Positions 1 to 41,695 are shown, numbered from the stretch's first letter. The stretch: 64,000 nt of DNA from Escarpia spicata (GCA_963995525.1 OZ023208.1:24939308-25003307); one strand, 5' to 3'. Notes: generated by a model not told the origin, from the sequence alone. A program made the numbers and translations.

Positions 1-234
1 TCCTTAGAAATTTGCATTTCTGGGAGCGTTTTTTATTGACCGAGTCTAGGATGGGCATAGGTAAGGAGTAAAATCGTGCTTAAGAGCTTTTAAAAATAGT
101 TTTAATGTGAGTGAAACGGGCCCCTGCACTTTATAACAGAATGTGACTTAACACAGAATTTACCGTTCTCAGGGCATGGGGTCAATAACAATGTCGAACC
201 CTGCGCGCCATCATGTTTCACCCCGCCATTGTAG

Positions 235-21858
<21,624 letters not shown>

Positions 21859-22300
21859 GACACTGCAGACAAACCTCAAGGACGTGCGCTGGACAACGCA
21901 AACACTGGACTACGATCATCGGTGCAACAAATCGGCTAGATATGTGTTTCTTGCCTATAAAATATTACATTTCAATCACGAGGGCATTAGTAAATCCTAA
22001 ATGTTGAGAAACATCGGCGTTTCATGCTTGCACAAGAATGTTGTTATTTATAGTTCCAGTTTAGAATAAAAACAATGTATATTGATGTTGAAATATGAGG
22101 ACGAATGGCGATTGAGAATTTTTATTGTATCGTGTGTACAACGTAAGAAGCTCACAGACACCGGTGTCATTATGAATATGAAGTGCATAAGTACATATAA
22201 TACAGAAATTAATGTGGTCTTTGTAATGCATATATAACAATGACAATGATACGAGTCGGTTTGCATCTCACTCAATGCTGCTATGAAAATTGAATAAATA
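21859..22300 (+). other. Probable 3' UTR, duplicated elsewhere in the window
   Basis: Follows the stop; AATAAA at 22,064-22,069 is a possible poly(A) signal. The sequence from GACACTGCAGACAAACC is repeated, nearly identical, at 37,161-37,620 and, diverged, at 54,172-54,610, each time just left of a STEAP last exon. Confidence 0.6.
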
Positions 22301-22869
22301 GGGTGAATTGCGCATATTTCTTTGTTGTGTCTTTACTGCTGATCAGTTGTGTGCGTTTGCGTGCGTGCGTGTGTCCGTGCGTGCGCGCGTGCGCGTTTGT
22401 GTCTGTTTCCGTGTGGATGCCAATAAGCGGGTGTATTTCGATGGTCACATCAAAGAAGATACAAAACCAGAACCGGGTACAGGTACATTGTCGCAAAGCT
22501 ATGGTGTACATCACTCGCAGAAACATTTTACAAGGACTAAATTATCTACAAGTACTAGAACTGGTGAGCAGGATGTGACGCAGATAAAATATGTATAAAC
22601 AACGATGGTAATGCGTTAATGAGGCAAAACAAGTTACCAGTTACTACTAAATATAAACAAACATAGCATGATGCTATTACAGTAGCCCATAAGAATCCGT
22701 CGAGCTTAAGCAAATCAAATTGAACATAACGTAAAACCAACCGCAGATCATCTGCCACAATAACAAATCATATCAGCATATGAAGATGTGCGTAGACAGA
22801 ACAGTCTGCTTCTGATTGCATGCTAATATATCAGCTAATTAATACAGTTGGTTTGACCATTTTAGTTGT

Positions 22870-23104
22870 CACATCATAACCATCTATATGTAGGTCTGGT
22901 TGTGACGACCATATCCATCTACATGTTGGTCTGCATGGTTATGATGATCATAACCATATACACGTAGGTCTGGTCGACACGACCACAACCATCTACATGT
23001 AGGTCTGTTTGTCAAAGACCTTAGCCATCTCCATCTACACCAACGTCTGGTTGTTACAACGATAACCATCTATACCAACATCTGGTTATCACGATCATAA
23101 TCAT

Positions 23105-23115
<11 letters not shown>
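22870..23115. repeat. About 34-bp minisatellite at the 3' end of STEAP copy A
   Basis: Units built from CCATCTACATGTAGGTCTGG plus TTGTCACGACCATAA. The last - strand codons of the gene (QTYM, stop) lie inside a unit. Homologous arrays end copies B and C. Confidence 0.88.
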
Positions 23116-29310
<6,195 letters not shown>

Positions 29311-30185
29311 ATTGTCTACACTAAGTATGCCCTAAAAAGGCGAACTAACACCCTTATTACCAGGGTTCGTTTACACCCACATGTGAGACAGTAACCCGCC
29401 TTGCCCTTTCTAAGTGTAAATTCCGGGTCAATGTTTATTTATAAGTCCCAATAGTGTTGCTTATCTTTCGCGATAATCTTTGACTTGATCGGAGATCCGC
29501 TTCTGGTATAACTACGCATGCGCGAACATGGAATTGCGGGAGAAGTGCGTTCTTGCAGAGAAAGTTGAGCAGCAGGATAATTTATTTGGAGTGTTGATTG
29601 TTGTAGAGCACCGATCCGCAAACTTTTTAAGGTGCGGGCCAAATTTGGTCCGGTTGTCTCTCTGCGGGCCAAAGCTTTTAATCATCCTCGCGCGCCAGGA
29701 GGCGCTGCTGATTATATCATTCCCAGTAGTGTGGGTAGTCATCAACCCTAGCTTGCGAGGATGCTTTTAATTAGATAAGCCATACCTTTCGGTGGGTGCT
29801 CGTAAAGAGCACGTGTTTTGTGTGTCAACCTGAACCAGACCTAAACAATAAATAAATCACAATATTTAAACGCCATGTAAAAAACCATTTAATCAAAATG
29901 TGACACTGTCTATTTTTTACAAACTAGGCCTAGCCTGCCTGGAGAGAACAGATATATTTAAGGTTGAGAAACAACCTTCAAACGGTATCGAAGGTGTTCT
30001 GGGTGTGATTCGTCTTTGGGAATTCCGATATCGCTCAATCAAATGCAGCCAATATGTACCAACCATTTCTGCGCTGTCTCAAGCATTCCTGGTAATCTGT
30101 ACTTTTATCGCTCATAAAACTCACTATAATTGTCCAGTTATAATGGCCCAACAATAATGACCCAACTCATTCTTCTTTCAAACCC

Positions 30186-30459
30186 TAAAGCTACCATTCC
30201 ATGCGGATGCGGCATGCGGCAAAACAATGAATATAGTACCCGGTAGAAATTAACATAAATAGTTTCAAACGTACGCAGGCGGATGAGTTTTGTTGTGCGG
30301 ATGCCGCTGCAGCAAATTGAATCGCTCCGTGTAGCGATTGGAATCGTATCCGCACACGAATCAGATAGGAAATTCCCAGTAGCGACGTCACTATAGAGGT
30401 ATTCCCCATTCCGCATGCGTTTCCGCACACCTTTCCGTACATATGGAATCGTAGCTTTA
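30186..30459. mobile_element. MITE with TAAAGCTACvATTCCAT ends
   Basis: The left end TAAAGCTACCATTCCAT and the right end ATGGAATCGTAGCTTTA are inverted with one mismatch. The interior shows partly inverted CCGCATGCG and TCCGCAC words. 274 bp, non-coding. Confidence 0.75.
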
Positions 30460-30676
30460 AGCCCCTATAATGTTGCAGTCTTGCAGAGATTCTCCTGCAA
30501 AGCAGCTTTGTCAACTCCAAATGATTGTGACATCTTCGGCTATGTCAGAATTAGCGATAAACGAACTTGAAGAAAAACTGGTTTGGCGTCTTCGATATGC
30601 ACATCGTCTTCGCCGCAAAATGTTCTGATGAACCTATAACTTGAAATGTAAAAAAATCGGCCTGAACTTTGAAACC

Positions 30677-30679
<3 letters not shown>

Positions 30680-30737
<58 letters not shown>
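30680..30737. repeat. (TA)n microsatellite
   Basis: Pure AT run. Confidence 0.95.
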
Positions 30738-30741
<4 letters not shown>

Positions 30742-30987
30742 TATCAATATATCTGCAATCTCCCCTATTCCTGTTTGCGTCATGTGTTTATAATATTTGG
30801 ATCAGATCAAATAACTAACTTAATTAATCGGCGACGGCGTGCCCTTGTTATAATGCGTTCTCCGCGATTTGAAGTTCTACGATGCTGACACGCACTCAAG
30901 CACACACGTACACGCGTACGTATGTCCGCACGCGCGTACGAATGTAGTACGGACGCACACACAACATGCAAACGCATCACGCAAACA

Positions 30988-31096
<109 letters not shown>

Positions 31097-31648
31097 CCGT
31101 CAGCCACGCCTCTACTGGACCCAAGACCTAGTTAACTGTTCATGTTTATGTAGTCTATGCTTTTTAGATGAAACTTTATTGTTCTCTCTCTATTGGCAAA
31201 GCGTGGTTGGCGCATTAACTTTCAGCCACAAGACACATTCAGGCGTTGTAATAATTGCGCGAGGATTATTCAGACACATATATTTAGTCGTCGTTCACGG
31301 TTGTATGTTGACATTACGACAAAACTCTGGTATTCGTTAACTGTACTCATTTTTATGGCCGCATTTGAGTGAACTGAGACAGCGGGGATTGAACGAAATT
31401 GCACGACATGGCCGTTTCAACCCTGTATAGAGTTATCGCCTTACTCTCGACTGAGATATGATCTAACTATTGTGCTGCTGCGGCCATACATTAATAGTTA
31501 ACACAGACACACACACACGCATACAAAAACACATACAATTATAATGTACCTATTTCGATGTAATCAATATTGTGCCCGCTCTTGCTGCTGTGCACCAGGG
31601 TACACACAGTGCTATTGTAAACAGAGCGGACTATGACTGAAAGCTTAC

Positions 31649-31684
31649 CGCGTCGAGTTGGCCGAGTTCAGTTTCTTCCCCCAT
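31649..31684 (-). CDS. Additional STEAP first-exon copy (MGEETELGQLDA)
   Basis: ATG, 12 codons and a GTAAGC donor in phase 0, homologous to the exon 1 of copies A and B (MxEETELxQ). It lies 2.3 kb further upstream of copy A, so it could be an alternative first exon of A or a relic of another copy. About 100 bp of open upstream frame is shared with the 52.4 kb copy. Confidence 0.5.
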
Positions 31685-32199
31685 CTCTGACGTAGCAAGT
31701 TCCCCGACAATCTGCAGTGCGTCGACTGTACACGGCCACTGGAGGGAGACTGGTCGGATACGGGGGAACGAGCTAGGCTCCTGTAGCTGCGACCAGACAT
31801 AACCGGGAAAGCAAGGACGTGATTCCGAACATTGACCTATGTTATAATATAGGTCAGTGATTCCGAAGTGCCAACATTCCCTGCCCTAACCGGGACGTGG
31901 GACGGCGGCCGCGTTTCCCGACCAGCGAAGGGTGTTCAGTTTCGGGACCGCGACAACTAAAGGAAAGTCGGATTGCGTTGTACGTACTAGGGTCCTTGAC
32001 CTGACTGTTATCTTTCGGCCGCAGGTTTTTATCTATGCCTTTAATGGCTTCAAATCCGGTCGCACATCAAGGTTCAGGATAGTGACAAGTGAGACTCCAA
32101 TGAAATGGCCTCGCCCACACACGTGCTCGTTCACTCACACAAATATACGGACACCTGCACGCACGCACGCATACATGCAAGAATGCACACACGCACACA

Positions 32200-32344
32200 C
32201 ACAGACGTACACAAATATACACACACGCACGAAGGAACGCACACGCGCACACGCGCGCACGCGCACACGCACACACGCACACACGCACACACGCACACAC
32301 GCACACACGCACACACGCACACACGCACACACACGCAAAAACAT

Positions 32345-32437
<93 letters not shown>
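32200..32437. repeat. (CGCACA)n/(CA)n microsatellite
   Basis: ACACGC units grade into a pure CA tract (32,350-32,437). Confidence 0.95.
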
Positions 32438-32440
<3 letters not shown>

Positions 32441-33493
32441 ATACGAGTGAGCCATTTATTTGCTTCTGTTTATATTACCCCGGCAGATAATAAGACGATA
32501 TCAATATGTACACGTTGCAAACAAGAACGACCCAGTAGATTTGTGATTCATTGTTATTCCGATAACTACTATGTTAACAATCGCTATAAATTAGCATCAC
32601 TTCCACGCAATACGGAACTAACGATTCAGTAATATAAAATCAGCTATAACGAATAGATCGGTATGTATGCGATCAAAATCAGCATAATAATTGCATACTA
32701 ATAATAATAATAATAATATTTTATTTCTTATAATATTATAGCGCTCCATCTAAATAAGTGTTGCATAGTTACATTTAAGACACAGTAAATAATATGAATA
32801 CCCGGTACAGTGAGGTACACACGGATACAATAATGATACATTACGTTACCAACCATTGTACGCTATATACAGTTAGTCCATATATGACAAAACCGTCACA
32901 TTATGAATGGCATTTAAAAAATATAAGCTTACACTTCACAGTTAATCCGTATATGAGCAAACATTCGCGTTGAAGAATGTTCGCGTACTGTGCGACCAAA
33001 CAGAGACACTGCCTTTTACAACAGCTAACATCGAGCTTAGAGGTTCACCGTCTTAACAATAACTCACTGGCAGTGATTTATTTTAGAGTAGTTTGCAGTT
33101 AATAATAAAACAAAGTAAGACATTTATCACATGACTGCCTCTAATAGGGCGAAACACGAAACACATTAACATTAAAATGGCTCAAATTAAAATAATAACA
33201 TAGGAGACATATAATCAATGTAAATAGAAATAGCTCCAAAGAAAGATTGGTCTGCATCGCTGAGAACATCTTCTCTCAGATGGGCAGCCGACGAAGAAGA
33301 AGAAATAACACACCAATTATGACACACCTATAGTGTCAACGCAGTAAAAGTCGGGACACCGCATTGAGCAGAACATCGAAAAGATCCTTAAAACACCGGT
33401 TGCGACAATACAATCGTGTGGTAGCATCTGCAGAGTACTGTTTTACAATGCTGTATGTCGGACATAGTATAATCAATATATAGGCCTAGTTAT

Positions 33494-35331
33494 CTAGTCT
33501 ATGGCACGCATCGATAAAAGGTCGATTACTAAGTCAAATAATAGCATACATCGATCGATCACATAATCAACAATGTTCACACGGGAAGAATGAAGTGTAG
33601 ACACATTCTCACTTACGCCTGACCGTCGACCTTCGATGAATTGCGTTCCCATCCTGCTCGAATCCGCCAATATCAGTCTTAGGAATATGGTAAACAGCGG
33701 CAAGACGATCGAAATGAAGTCAATACGTTTGGGACGCTCGTGGCCCATATTTCCTTGTTTGGCCCACTTCGGGACTATCTTAAGAACGACATCCGCTGCC
33801 GAGACAACAAGCGTGACGTGGCCGAGGTAGGACTGGATGAACCTCCACTGGAGGAAGGTCAAGTGACTGCCAACTTCCGGAAGCGACGTGAGACCGACGA
33901 CAGACATGAAGCACAGCGCGACGACGCCCATACCGTGACAATCTGTCTCTCCCACTTGTGTTCTAACTTTACCGGCACCATCACCACCGTTCCGTTGATG
34001 CCCATCAGTGGCACACGCGTTACGTGGTACCAGCCTGGGTAGTACTCGGGCGAGATGTGCGCGAGCCATGTGATGCAATGTACTGCGGCGAGACACATCG
34101 ACAACACTCCCAGCTCCTTCCGCATCTTCATCCAGTGATCAAACCAGCCGGGGGAAGCGCTTGTGTTTGGTTCTGTTGATGATCTGGACCACCCCGGTGA
34201 TTCCCCCGGCGAGGAAGCAGAGCGCAAGCTGCGTGAAAGCTTTCGCTCCCACTGCCGTGTTTATGGTCTGCAGCGGCAGGCGTGCCCAGGTACCTCCGCC
34301 GACGATGTGAATGCGCCACAGGTCGTAAACAAACCACGCGACGAAGATTATCCCGCTGAGAATTAGTGGCACCGTCCAGCTGCCGAACAACTCTCTCTGC
34401 ATCGCCTCGAACTCGGAGGACTTCGAGAGACGGCCGAACTGGACAGAGGTGAAGCTGGTGGCGCTTGTGATGTCGCGGACCTTGACGCAGGCGGCCTCGT
34501 CGTCTCCAACCACATAGACGGTGCGTACACCGGCTCCGTAGTCATTCTCGATGGCGTACGCCGACATCGTGTTGAACGCCTTCACCACCGATGCAGCAGG
34601 GAACGACTTGGCGACGAATTCGGCGTTCGACGCCAGCGCCTTCTGAAGGTCTTTCTTCTCCGAGTTGCTCACGTCCACGAGTATCTGCGGAATAGGTCGG
34701 TATTTAATAATAATAATAATGATAACTATAATAATAATAATTATTATAATAATCATAACAAACTGACTTCTTTAGCGCGAATATTCTCTGAAAATCCGAG
34801 CTCAGTGACGCATCAAATCCAAAGGCCAGTCTATGTGTGTCCGTGTGTGGAAATATTAACGTTTGTTAATGCTTCACGCAGTAATATTTTGAAATATCTG
34901 GACATCGGGTGTGTCGATGTTTATTATTTCAGTAAACGTTTGAGACAAATTAGAACATTTCTAATCTAATTCAGTATACGTATGCAGAGATCATATCGTC
35001 ATTGACACATTCATATGCTGTCGAACACAGCGCCGGATTTAGAACTGTGGAGACACCTATACAAGAGAATTAACTATAACATATAAGTTTCATTACTATT
35101 ATTATGGACATTAGTCTATCCAAGAAAACTGTGTGATCCGTCCATACCTTGCCAGCAGTGGCTTCTGTGTGCGGCGTCAGAGACTTCACAGTGGCTGGTG
35201 CCGGAAGTGCGAGAAATACCAAGTCAGCGTGTCTCTGGGCTGTGTCAATTGAAGTGACGCGAACGTCGGTCAGGGTGTCGTCGTATAGTGCCAGATCGCG
35301 CCGGTTGGGGTAGCGACTTCCGGATACGACA
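33494..35331 (-). pseudogene. Divergent STEAP-family copy D, frameshifted and lacking 5' exons
   Basis: Two segments: 35331-35148 (VVSGSRYPNRRDLALYDD to ATAGK) and 34684-33494 (ILVDVSNSEKKDLQ through the membrane domain). The intron between them falls after TAGK, phase 0, rather than after NPEEK as in A-C, and the intron between exons 4 and 5 is absent. An extra C in a five-C run (34,150-34,154) and a one-base loss near 33,930-33,940 each shift the frame. TM3 keeps LAAVH but the second ligand region reads SAADVV, Asp for His. No exon 1-2 is recognisable between 35.3 and 38.1 kb. Probably a decayed older paralogue. Confidence 0.8.
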
Positions 35332-38171
35332 CTGTTGGTTAAAACGGCATGTTTTAGAACATGAAATGCAATTATCATAATCAAATTTCAGTCCACGAAG
35401 AAAAACATTAAACAAATCAGTTGGTCTTAGTTTGGATGGAATAGCATCACACCTTTAGAGGAGGTGCAAATAAATAGTAATAATGTAAATAGTGAATACA
35501 TTACAAATGGAAAAGTTGCCCTGCTGCTACTTGCCATAATTATGTCTTCCCCGTTCCGATCTCACTTCCAAGTAAACATTTCCAATCATTGATGGTGAGA
35601 CAGTTGTGATACACCGACATCTGGCTAGTAATGTTACAGCAAACCTAACGATATCGGTAGATCGCCTTTCTAAATTTATATTAAGTGCATGGAGGATGGT
35701 ACACTATTTGCAACGAGACTTCTGTCTGAATCAAAATGCCTGTATTTCCATCCATTGCCAGCTTATATGTCGGCCTCCAGCAATACTTCGTACTAGCTTA
35801 CACCATGCATTGGGCATGGAACAACAAACCTCCAGTTTACATTGGCGTCATTTGCTGAATTGATCACCACTCGGTTGTTATATCTCAAATGAATGAACAT
35901 GTATAGAAAGAGGAACGTGAACCTCCGCACTTCGGAGCCATCGGAGGAAATTCACTTACAACACTCTAAAGTTAGCGTATTAATATATATATTTACAATA
36001 GAACCGTCTCTCCCAATGCATATTCCCAAACTTTCCACCCTCTATATGATTATGTTCTATCCATGTCACGGACATGTCTCCTATGTTCTCCAGCTTGTTC
36101 TTCCTTATTACGCCCGCCAGCCTACCATCTATATTTCCCACACCGCCTCCGTAATGCTAAACTATCTGCCACCCGCTTCTGGTACTTTCCCTCAGTAACC
36201 CAATGCATGCCTCCATATCCGGTAGACGGTAGCACTTGACACTTATGCACGTCTCTAATATATCTAACACTTAATTATTGGTAGTTGACAGCGAGTGTCA
36301 AATGGGTTCACCGATTGTACAACACTAACACAAACAGGAGGGTGTATGCCGACTAAGTTGAAAGCGGCCGAGAAATAGACATAGACAGCCTGACGATGTA
36401 AATGTTCCATGTATGTAACCATATTAGGGTTTAACACTTATAGTACATCTAGAAAGACGTGGCGAAGTTCATCGCTAAGTGGTCGTTCTCAATTGTCGAC
36501 ATTTTATTTGTTGTGCATAGCGTAATAAACCACAGACCCCTTCCTTGTATTACTACTTTAAAATGTTGAAAAGTTTACTGACTGGGTATCGTATATGGGC
36601 GTGAACCAATGTTATGACACGGTACATGCAAAATACATATTATAACAACAACCATTTGTATAGAAAGAGGAACGTTGACGTCCGCACTTCAGAGCCATCG
36701 GAGGAAATACACTTACAACACTCTAAAGTTAGCGTATTAATATAGATAGTTAGCGTATTAATATAGATATTATCTATTACAACAACAATAATTAAGTGTT
36801 AGATATATTAGAGACGTGCATAAGTGTCAAGTGCTATCTGTTTACAAAGTTTTATTTTTAATTACTTTGGTAATGTAGTTCACACGCTACCGACAATTTC
36901 GTAATTTGCCCAGCCACAGTATTAAGGTGGGTATTAAGTCGAACAATTATGAAATTGAATTTCGTATCTTTTTTGATTCCACAGTTAATTGTTTGATATC
37001 ATTGTTACAATTGAAGGAAACTAAAAAACAATGTTTTGAGAAACGAGGTAATTTTGACTCATGTTATGCAATTTTTTTTATTTTTTATTTAATTCATCGA
37101 CAAACAATCGAAGAAGTAAACTGGACTTTACAGTTTGTCTGCGGTGTTCTATCACATATTGGACACTGCAGACAAACCTCAAGGACGTGCGCTGGACAAC
37201 GCAAACACTGGACTACGATAATCGGTGCAACAAATCGGCTAGATATGTGTTTCTTGCCTGTAAAATGTTACATTTCAATCACAAGGCCATTAGTAAATCC
37301 TAAATGTTGGGAAACATCGGCGTTTCATGCTTGCACAAGAATGTTAGTTATTTATCATTCTAGATTAGAATGTATATTGATTTTGAGATATAAGGACAAA
37401 TGGCGATTGAGAATTTTTATTGTATCGTGTCTACCACGTAACAAACTCACAGACACGGGCATGTCATTATGAATATGCAGTGCATCAATACAGATAATAC
37501 GGAAAATGATGTGGTCTTTGTAATGCACATATAACAATGACAATGATACGAGTCGGTTTGCATCTCACTCAATGCTGCTACGAAAATGGAATAAATAAGG
37601 TGAATTGCGCAGAAACATTTTACAAGGAGTAAATTATTTACAAGTACTAGAACTGGTGAGCAGGATGTGATGCAAATAAAATATGTATTAAAAAACCGAA
37701 ACCAAAGTGATAATGCGTTAACGAGGCAAAACAAGTTACTAGTTACTACTAAATATAAACAATCATAGCATGATGCTATTATAGTAGCCCATAAGAATTC
37801 GGTGAGCTTAAGCAAATCAAATTGAACATAACGTAAAACCAACCGCAGATCATCTGCCACAATAACAAAGCATATCAGCATATGAAGATGTGCGTAGACA
37901 GAACAGTCTGCTTCTGATTGCATGCTAATATATCAGCTAATTAATTCAGTTGGTTTGACCATTTTAGTTGTCACATCATAACCATCTATTATGTATGTCT
38001 GGTTGTGACGACCATATCCATCTACATGTTGGTCTGCATGGTTATGGTGATCATAACCATCTACATGTAGGTCTGGTTGTCACGACCTTAACCTTCTCCA
38101 TCCACACCAACGTCTGGTTGTTACAACGATAACCATATAAACCAACATCTGGTAGTCACGATCATAACCAT
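35332..38171. other. Intergenic: array-unit boundary
   Basis: No gene seen. A tag of about 90 bp (GAGCCATCGGAGGAAAT context) occurs at 35,900-35,985 and again at 36,660-36,750. From 36,900 the sequence runs into the 3'-UTR-like copy (37,161-37,620). Most of 35,304-36,060 recurs at 53,238-53,900. Confidence 0.6.
37161..37620. repeat. Duplicate of the + gene 3' UTR, unit B
   Basis: Starts GGACACTGCAGACAAACC and follows 21,858-22,310 closely. Just before it, TTCTATCACATATTGG resembles the last codons of the terminal exon (CTCTATAACATCTAGG), so a decayed piece of that exon may also be present. Confidence 0.8.
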
Positions 38172-38185
38172 CTACATGTAGGGTT
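37975..38185. repeat. About 34-bp minisatellite at the 3' end of STEAP copy B
   Basis: CATCTACATGTAGGTCTGG-type units as at copy A, fewer copies. Confidence 0.85.
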
Positions 38186-38550
38186 GAGTGCTTTCGCTGA
38201 GCACGTTGCGTTCCCAGCCTCCCCGAATCTTCTCAATACGCCCGCTGACACCGGGCAGTGCAAGAACGAATCGTAGCAACACAGTAAGCATGGGCACGAC
38301 GAGACAGAGGAAGCCCATGTTCTGGATGATGACGGCCATCGACACCCACTTTGGCGCGGATTTAAGGAGGACATGGACCACGGTGGCGACCAGCGATAAC
38401 TGACCGAGGTACGACTGGATGAACCGCCACTGTCGCATGGTCAAGCGATCAGCGATGCTGGGCAGTGACGCGAGGCCGACGATCGTCAGGAAACACATGG
38501 CGACGACGCCCATGGACATGATGCACTGGCCCTTCCAGTTGTGGTCGTAC
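38172..38550 (-). CDS. STEAP B exon 5
   Basis: Same length as in copy A. Reads [16 protein letters not shown] and ends LSESTQPYM, stop. Open frame, but downstream of the exon 4 stop. Confidence 0.8.
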
Positions 38551-38599
38551 CTGGTGGTGGAGGAGTAGTGCATTGTTCACTTCATGATGGTGACTATGA

Positions 38600-38830
38600 C
38601 ATACGTACATGCGTACATGCGTACATACGTACATACGTACATACGTACATACGTACATACGAACATACGTACATACGTACATACATACGTACATACGTAC
38701 TTACGTACATACGAACATACCTACATGCATACATACGTACACATTTACGCAAGTACACACCCGTACATACATACATACATACATACACACGTACATACAC
38801 ACTTACATACATACATACATACATACATAC
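38600..38830. repeat. (TACGTACA)n microsatellite in STEAP B intron 4
   Basis: ACATACGT units then ACAT units. Position-matched to the CAGA/CA tract of copy A. Confidence 0.95.
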
Positions 38831-39027
38831 AAAAATCATTTTATCAACTCTAAAAAAAACGAAACAATAACCCTTAGTAAAATAGATTCAATTACCAATA
38901 ACACTATTAATTAAAACAATCCAGTATGTAAGCATGCGAATTTGAAAATAAATATTTATGATCCCTTCAACGTCATACAACTATCATAAAAAGTTTAAAT
39001 GTGCTTAGCTACAATCTAGATATGTAC

Positions 39028-39710
39028 CTTATCGGGACAACCACCTCGGCTCCGTCTAGTGTCCGCACAGTTACTGTCGTGACGTCATACCACTTAGGGT
39101 AGTAAATAGGCGATACATGTGCGAGACACATGACGGCGTGGACGGCGGCGAGACAAAGCGCCAACAGACCCAGCTCCTTGCGCATCTTCATCCAGCGGTC
39201 GAGCCAGTTGGGGAAACGCTTGTACTTGGTTCCGTTGACGAGTTGCACGACCCCCGCGACCCCGCCGGCGAGGAAGCAGAGGGCAAGCAGTGTGATGGCC
39301 GTCGCCCCGATGATCTTATTCATCGACTTGAGCGGGAGACGCTCCCAGTCGCCTCCTCGCTTGATCTGGAACCGCCACAGACCGAACAGAAACCAGACGA
39401 CGAAGACGACGCCGGTGATGACAAGCGGGGCTGTCCAGGTGCCGAACAACTCCTGCTGCATCGCCTCGAGCTCGGCGGATTTGGAGAGACGGCCGAACTG
39501 GACGGGGGTGAATCCGATGGCACGAGACAAATCACGGACCTTGCTGCAGGCCGCCTCGTCGTCACCTGCCACGTAGACATTGCGGGCACCAGACGTGTAG
39601 TCGAATTCGATGACATAAGCTGAGACGGTGTTGAACGCCTTCACGACGGCGGCTTCAGGAAATTACCGCGCGATGGACTCAGCAATTGATGCAGTCTTAC
39701 CCTCTCGCTT
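39028..39710 (-). CDS. STEAP B exon 4 with in-frame TAA
   Basis: Codon 16 of the exon is TAA (39,663-39,665). The rest is nearly identical to copies A and C, with intact VKAFN, TM1-3 and LAAVH. Confidence 0.85.
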
Positions 39711-40294
39711 CTTTGGTAAAGATAAAACATAATACACGTTTTATGAACAGCTTGGCTGATTTGATTCACATTATACAGCCAGTAAAAATGCATATAAAGA
39801 TCACACAATAATCATACAATGTGCTGTTAATTGTATAGTCGCTATAATGTTAAATATTTTCTATATTTATTCCTGCGAGTCATTAACTCGGGGTAAACAT
39901 CAAAACGTGTTATTTTAAAATCTACATTTCTTTCGTCAGGGGGGAGATGATTTAATTTGTATGTGTGCCTCGCAAATTCAGATAGAGACTGTTTATTACC
40001 ATGTCACATTTAAAATTATTGGCGTTGACATTTAAAATGTACGAGGAATTCTTGGCGTAGTGGCGTCAACATACACACACGCGTGTCTCCCCTGCCCCCC
40101 ATCATGCACACGCAAAATATACAATCAGAAACATATATAAAACATCAGTGAACATAAATAATTGAGTATTTTGTACCAGGAGATATGCATATAAAGCTCT
40201 TTTCTGTGTCATTGTAATACTGACAGATACGTTATTATGCAAATTGATGTGTTACACATGGCATGCATATTCCAGTACGGGAATGGATACAAAC

Positions 40295-40511
40295 GTTTCC
40301 TTCCGGATTGCTGATATCCACCAGAATCTTTCCGGCGGTCCCTTCCCGGAATGGTTTTAAGGTTGTCACAATGGCGTCTGCCGGCAGAGCGAGAACAATG
40401 AGGTCGGCTTGATTTAGGGCTTTGCCAATGGTAGTGACATGGACGGTGGCCAGCGTGTCATCGTATTTGGCCAAGTCGCGTCGATCAGGGCTGCGACTGC
40501 CACACACGACA
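40295..40511 (-). CDS. STEAP B exon 3
   Basis: [19 protein letters not shown] ... ISNPEGN. The last residues differ from A (NPEEK). Confidence 0.85.
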
Positions 40512-41145
40512 CTAGGAGTGAAAACGTCAGGTCGATTTTGTTAGACATAACTATATTAAATTAAATTATTTATTTCCAAGTTAAAATAGAAACAAAGAAT
40601 ATGTCAAAGCAATGTGCAATAGTATAAAACATTTAAAGTGGAAAATGGTGAAGATTGAAGTACAGTGATTATTAATCACCTCTCCCAGCACAATCATAAC
40701 ATCACATGCAAGTCTTTTAAACATCAGTAACACCATAAAAACAAACTAGAGCTCTCTTTATGGTATATCCACTATCTGTATTACTGTAGATTCCGATGTC
40801 GTAACTGCAGATTGTGTACAATCTGAATTATGATGGCAATGGACACACATTCGAAAATGATCCAGTTGTCCTTGGGTTGAATCCTGCTGGAAATATAAAA
40901 AAGCCTTAGCAAATTTGTGAAAATCACTGAAATTTGTATTTTTCTTAAATATGGTGTGGGGTATGTCTATGGATAAATCTCATGTGTCATTTGTGTGGTT
41001 CAAATAGAAAATAGCATCATATTTCCTCCAGCAATTCCAACAGTTCATAACGTGATGACATACACATTGTGACAATAACGATTATTATTATTATTATTAT
41101 TATCATCAAAGTTAATAAAGTACAAATGAGATAGCATCAACGAAC

Positions 41146-41249
41146 CTAAATCCATTCTGTACCAATCTCTTGGCCAGAGCTAGAGCAAAGTTGCCGGTGC
41201 CAATGATGCCGATTTGCTCTCTGTCATGGATGCCTCCGTTCTCCTTAGT
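41146..41249 (-). CDS. STEAP B exon 2
   Basis: 104 nt with the [14 protein letters not shown] Rossmann loop. Donor GTTCGT, acceptor ttgcacag. Confidence 0.85.
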
Positions 41250-41375
41250 CTGTGCAACGAATAACACCATAAGCAAGGTTCGTTTTGCATTTCACTATGG
41301 TTGGATTGACGGTGTCGTATGTTTGTTCATACAAATTTTGTATCTAGCAACATTATATCACCAGTAACAGTATAC

Positions 41376-41695
41376 GCCGGTATTCGTCTCGTACACATAT
41401 GGCCACGTAGACGTTCAATTGAGTGAACCCAGGTTCGAACCCTGTGTTGCCGCGTCAAACCTTGAGCAAGTTCGTTCACTCTACGTTGCTTTAGTTCACT
41501 CAGCAGTATGAAATAGTACCTGGCTATAGACAGTGGTGGATATTTGTGACGATTAATTTTCGCGCATTACTTGCACCGTGGCTGAAAGCTTTCCAGACCA
41601 GTCGAGATTGTGTTCGATTGAACAGGTCTGCTAGGAGATAAAGTGTAAAGCGCATTGAGCCGTCACGAGGACTGGATACTGCGCTAAACAAACTA
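41376..41695 (+). mobile_element. tRNA-derived SINE in STEAP B intron 1
   Basis: GGTTCGAACC B box near 41,432 and the GTAAAGCGCATTGAGC tail. Orthologous in position to 27,600-27,945 but internally shortened. Confidence 0.7.

Noticed and set aside
36906..37472. 188-codon + strand open frame
   Set aside because: Lies in the duplicated 3'-UTR-like region; the matching copy at 53.88-54.38 kb breaks into shorter frames, and there is no motif.
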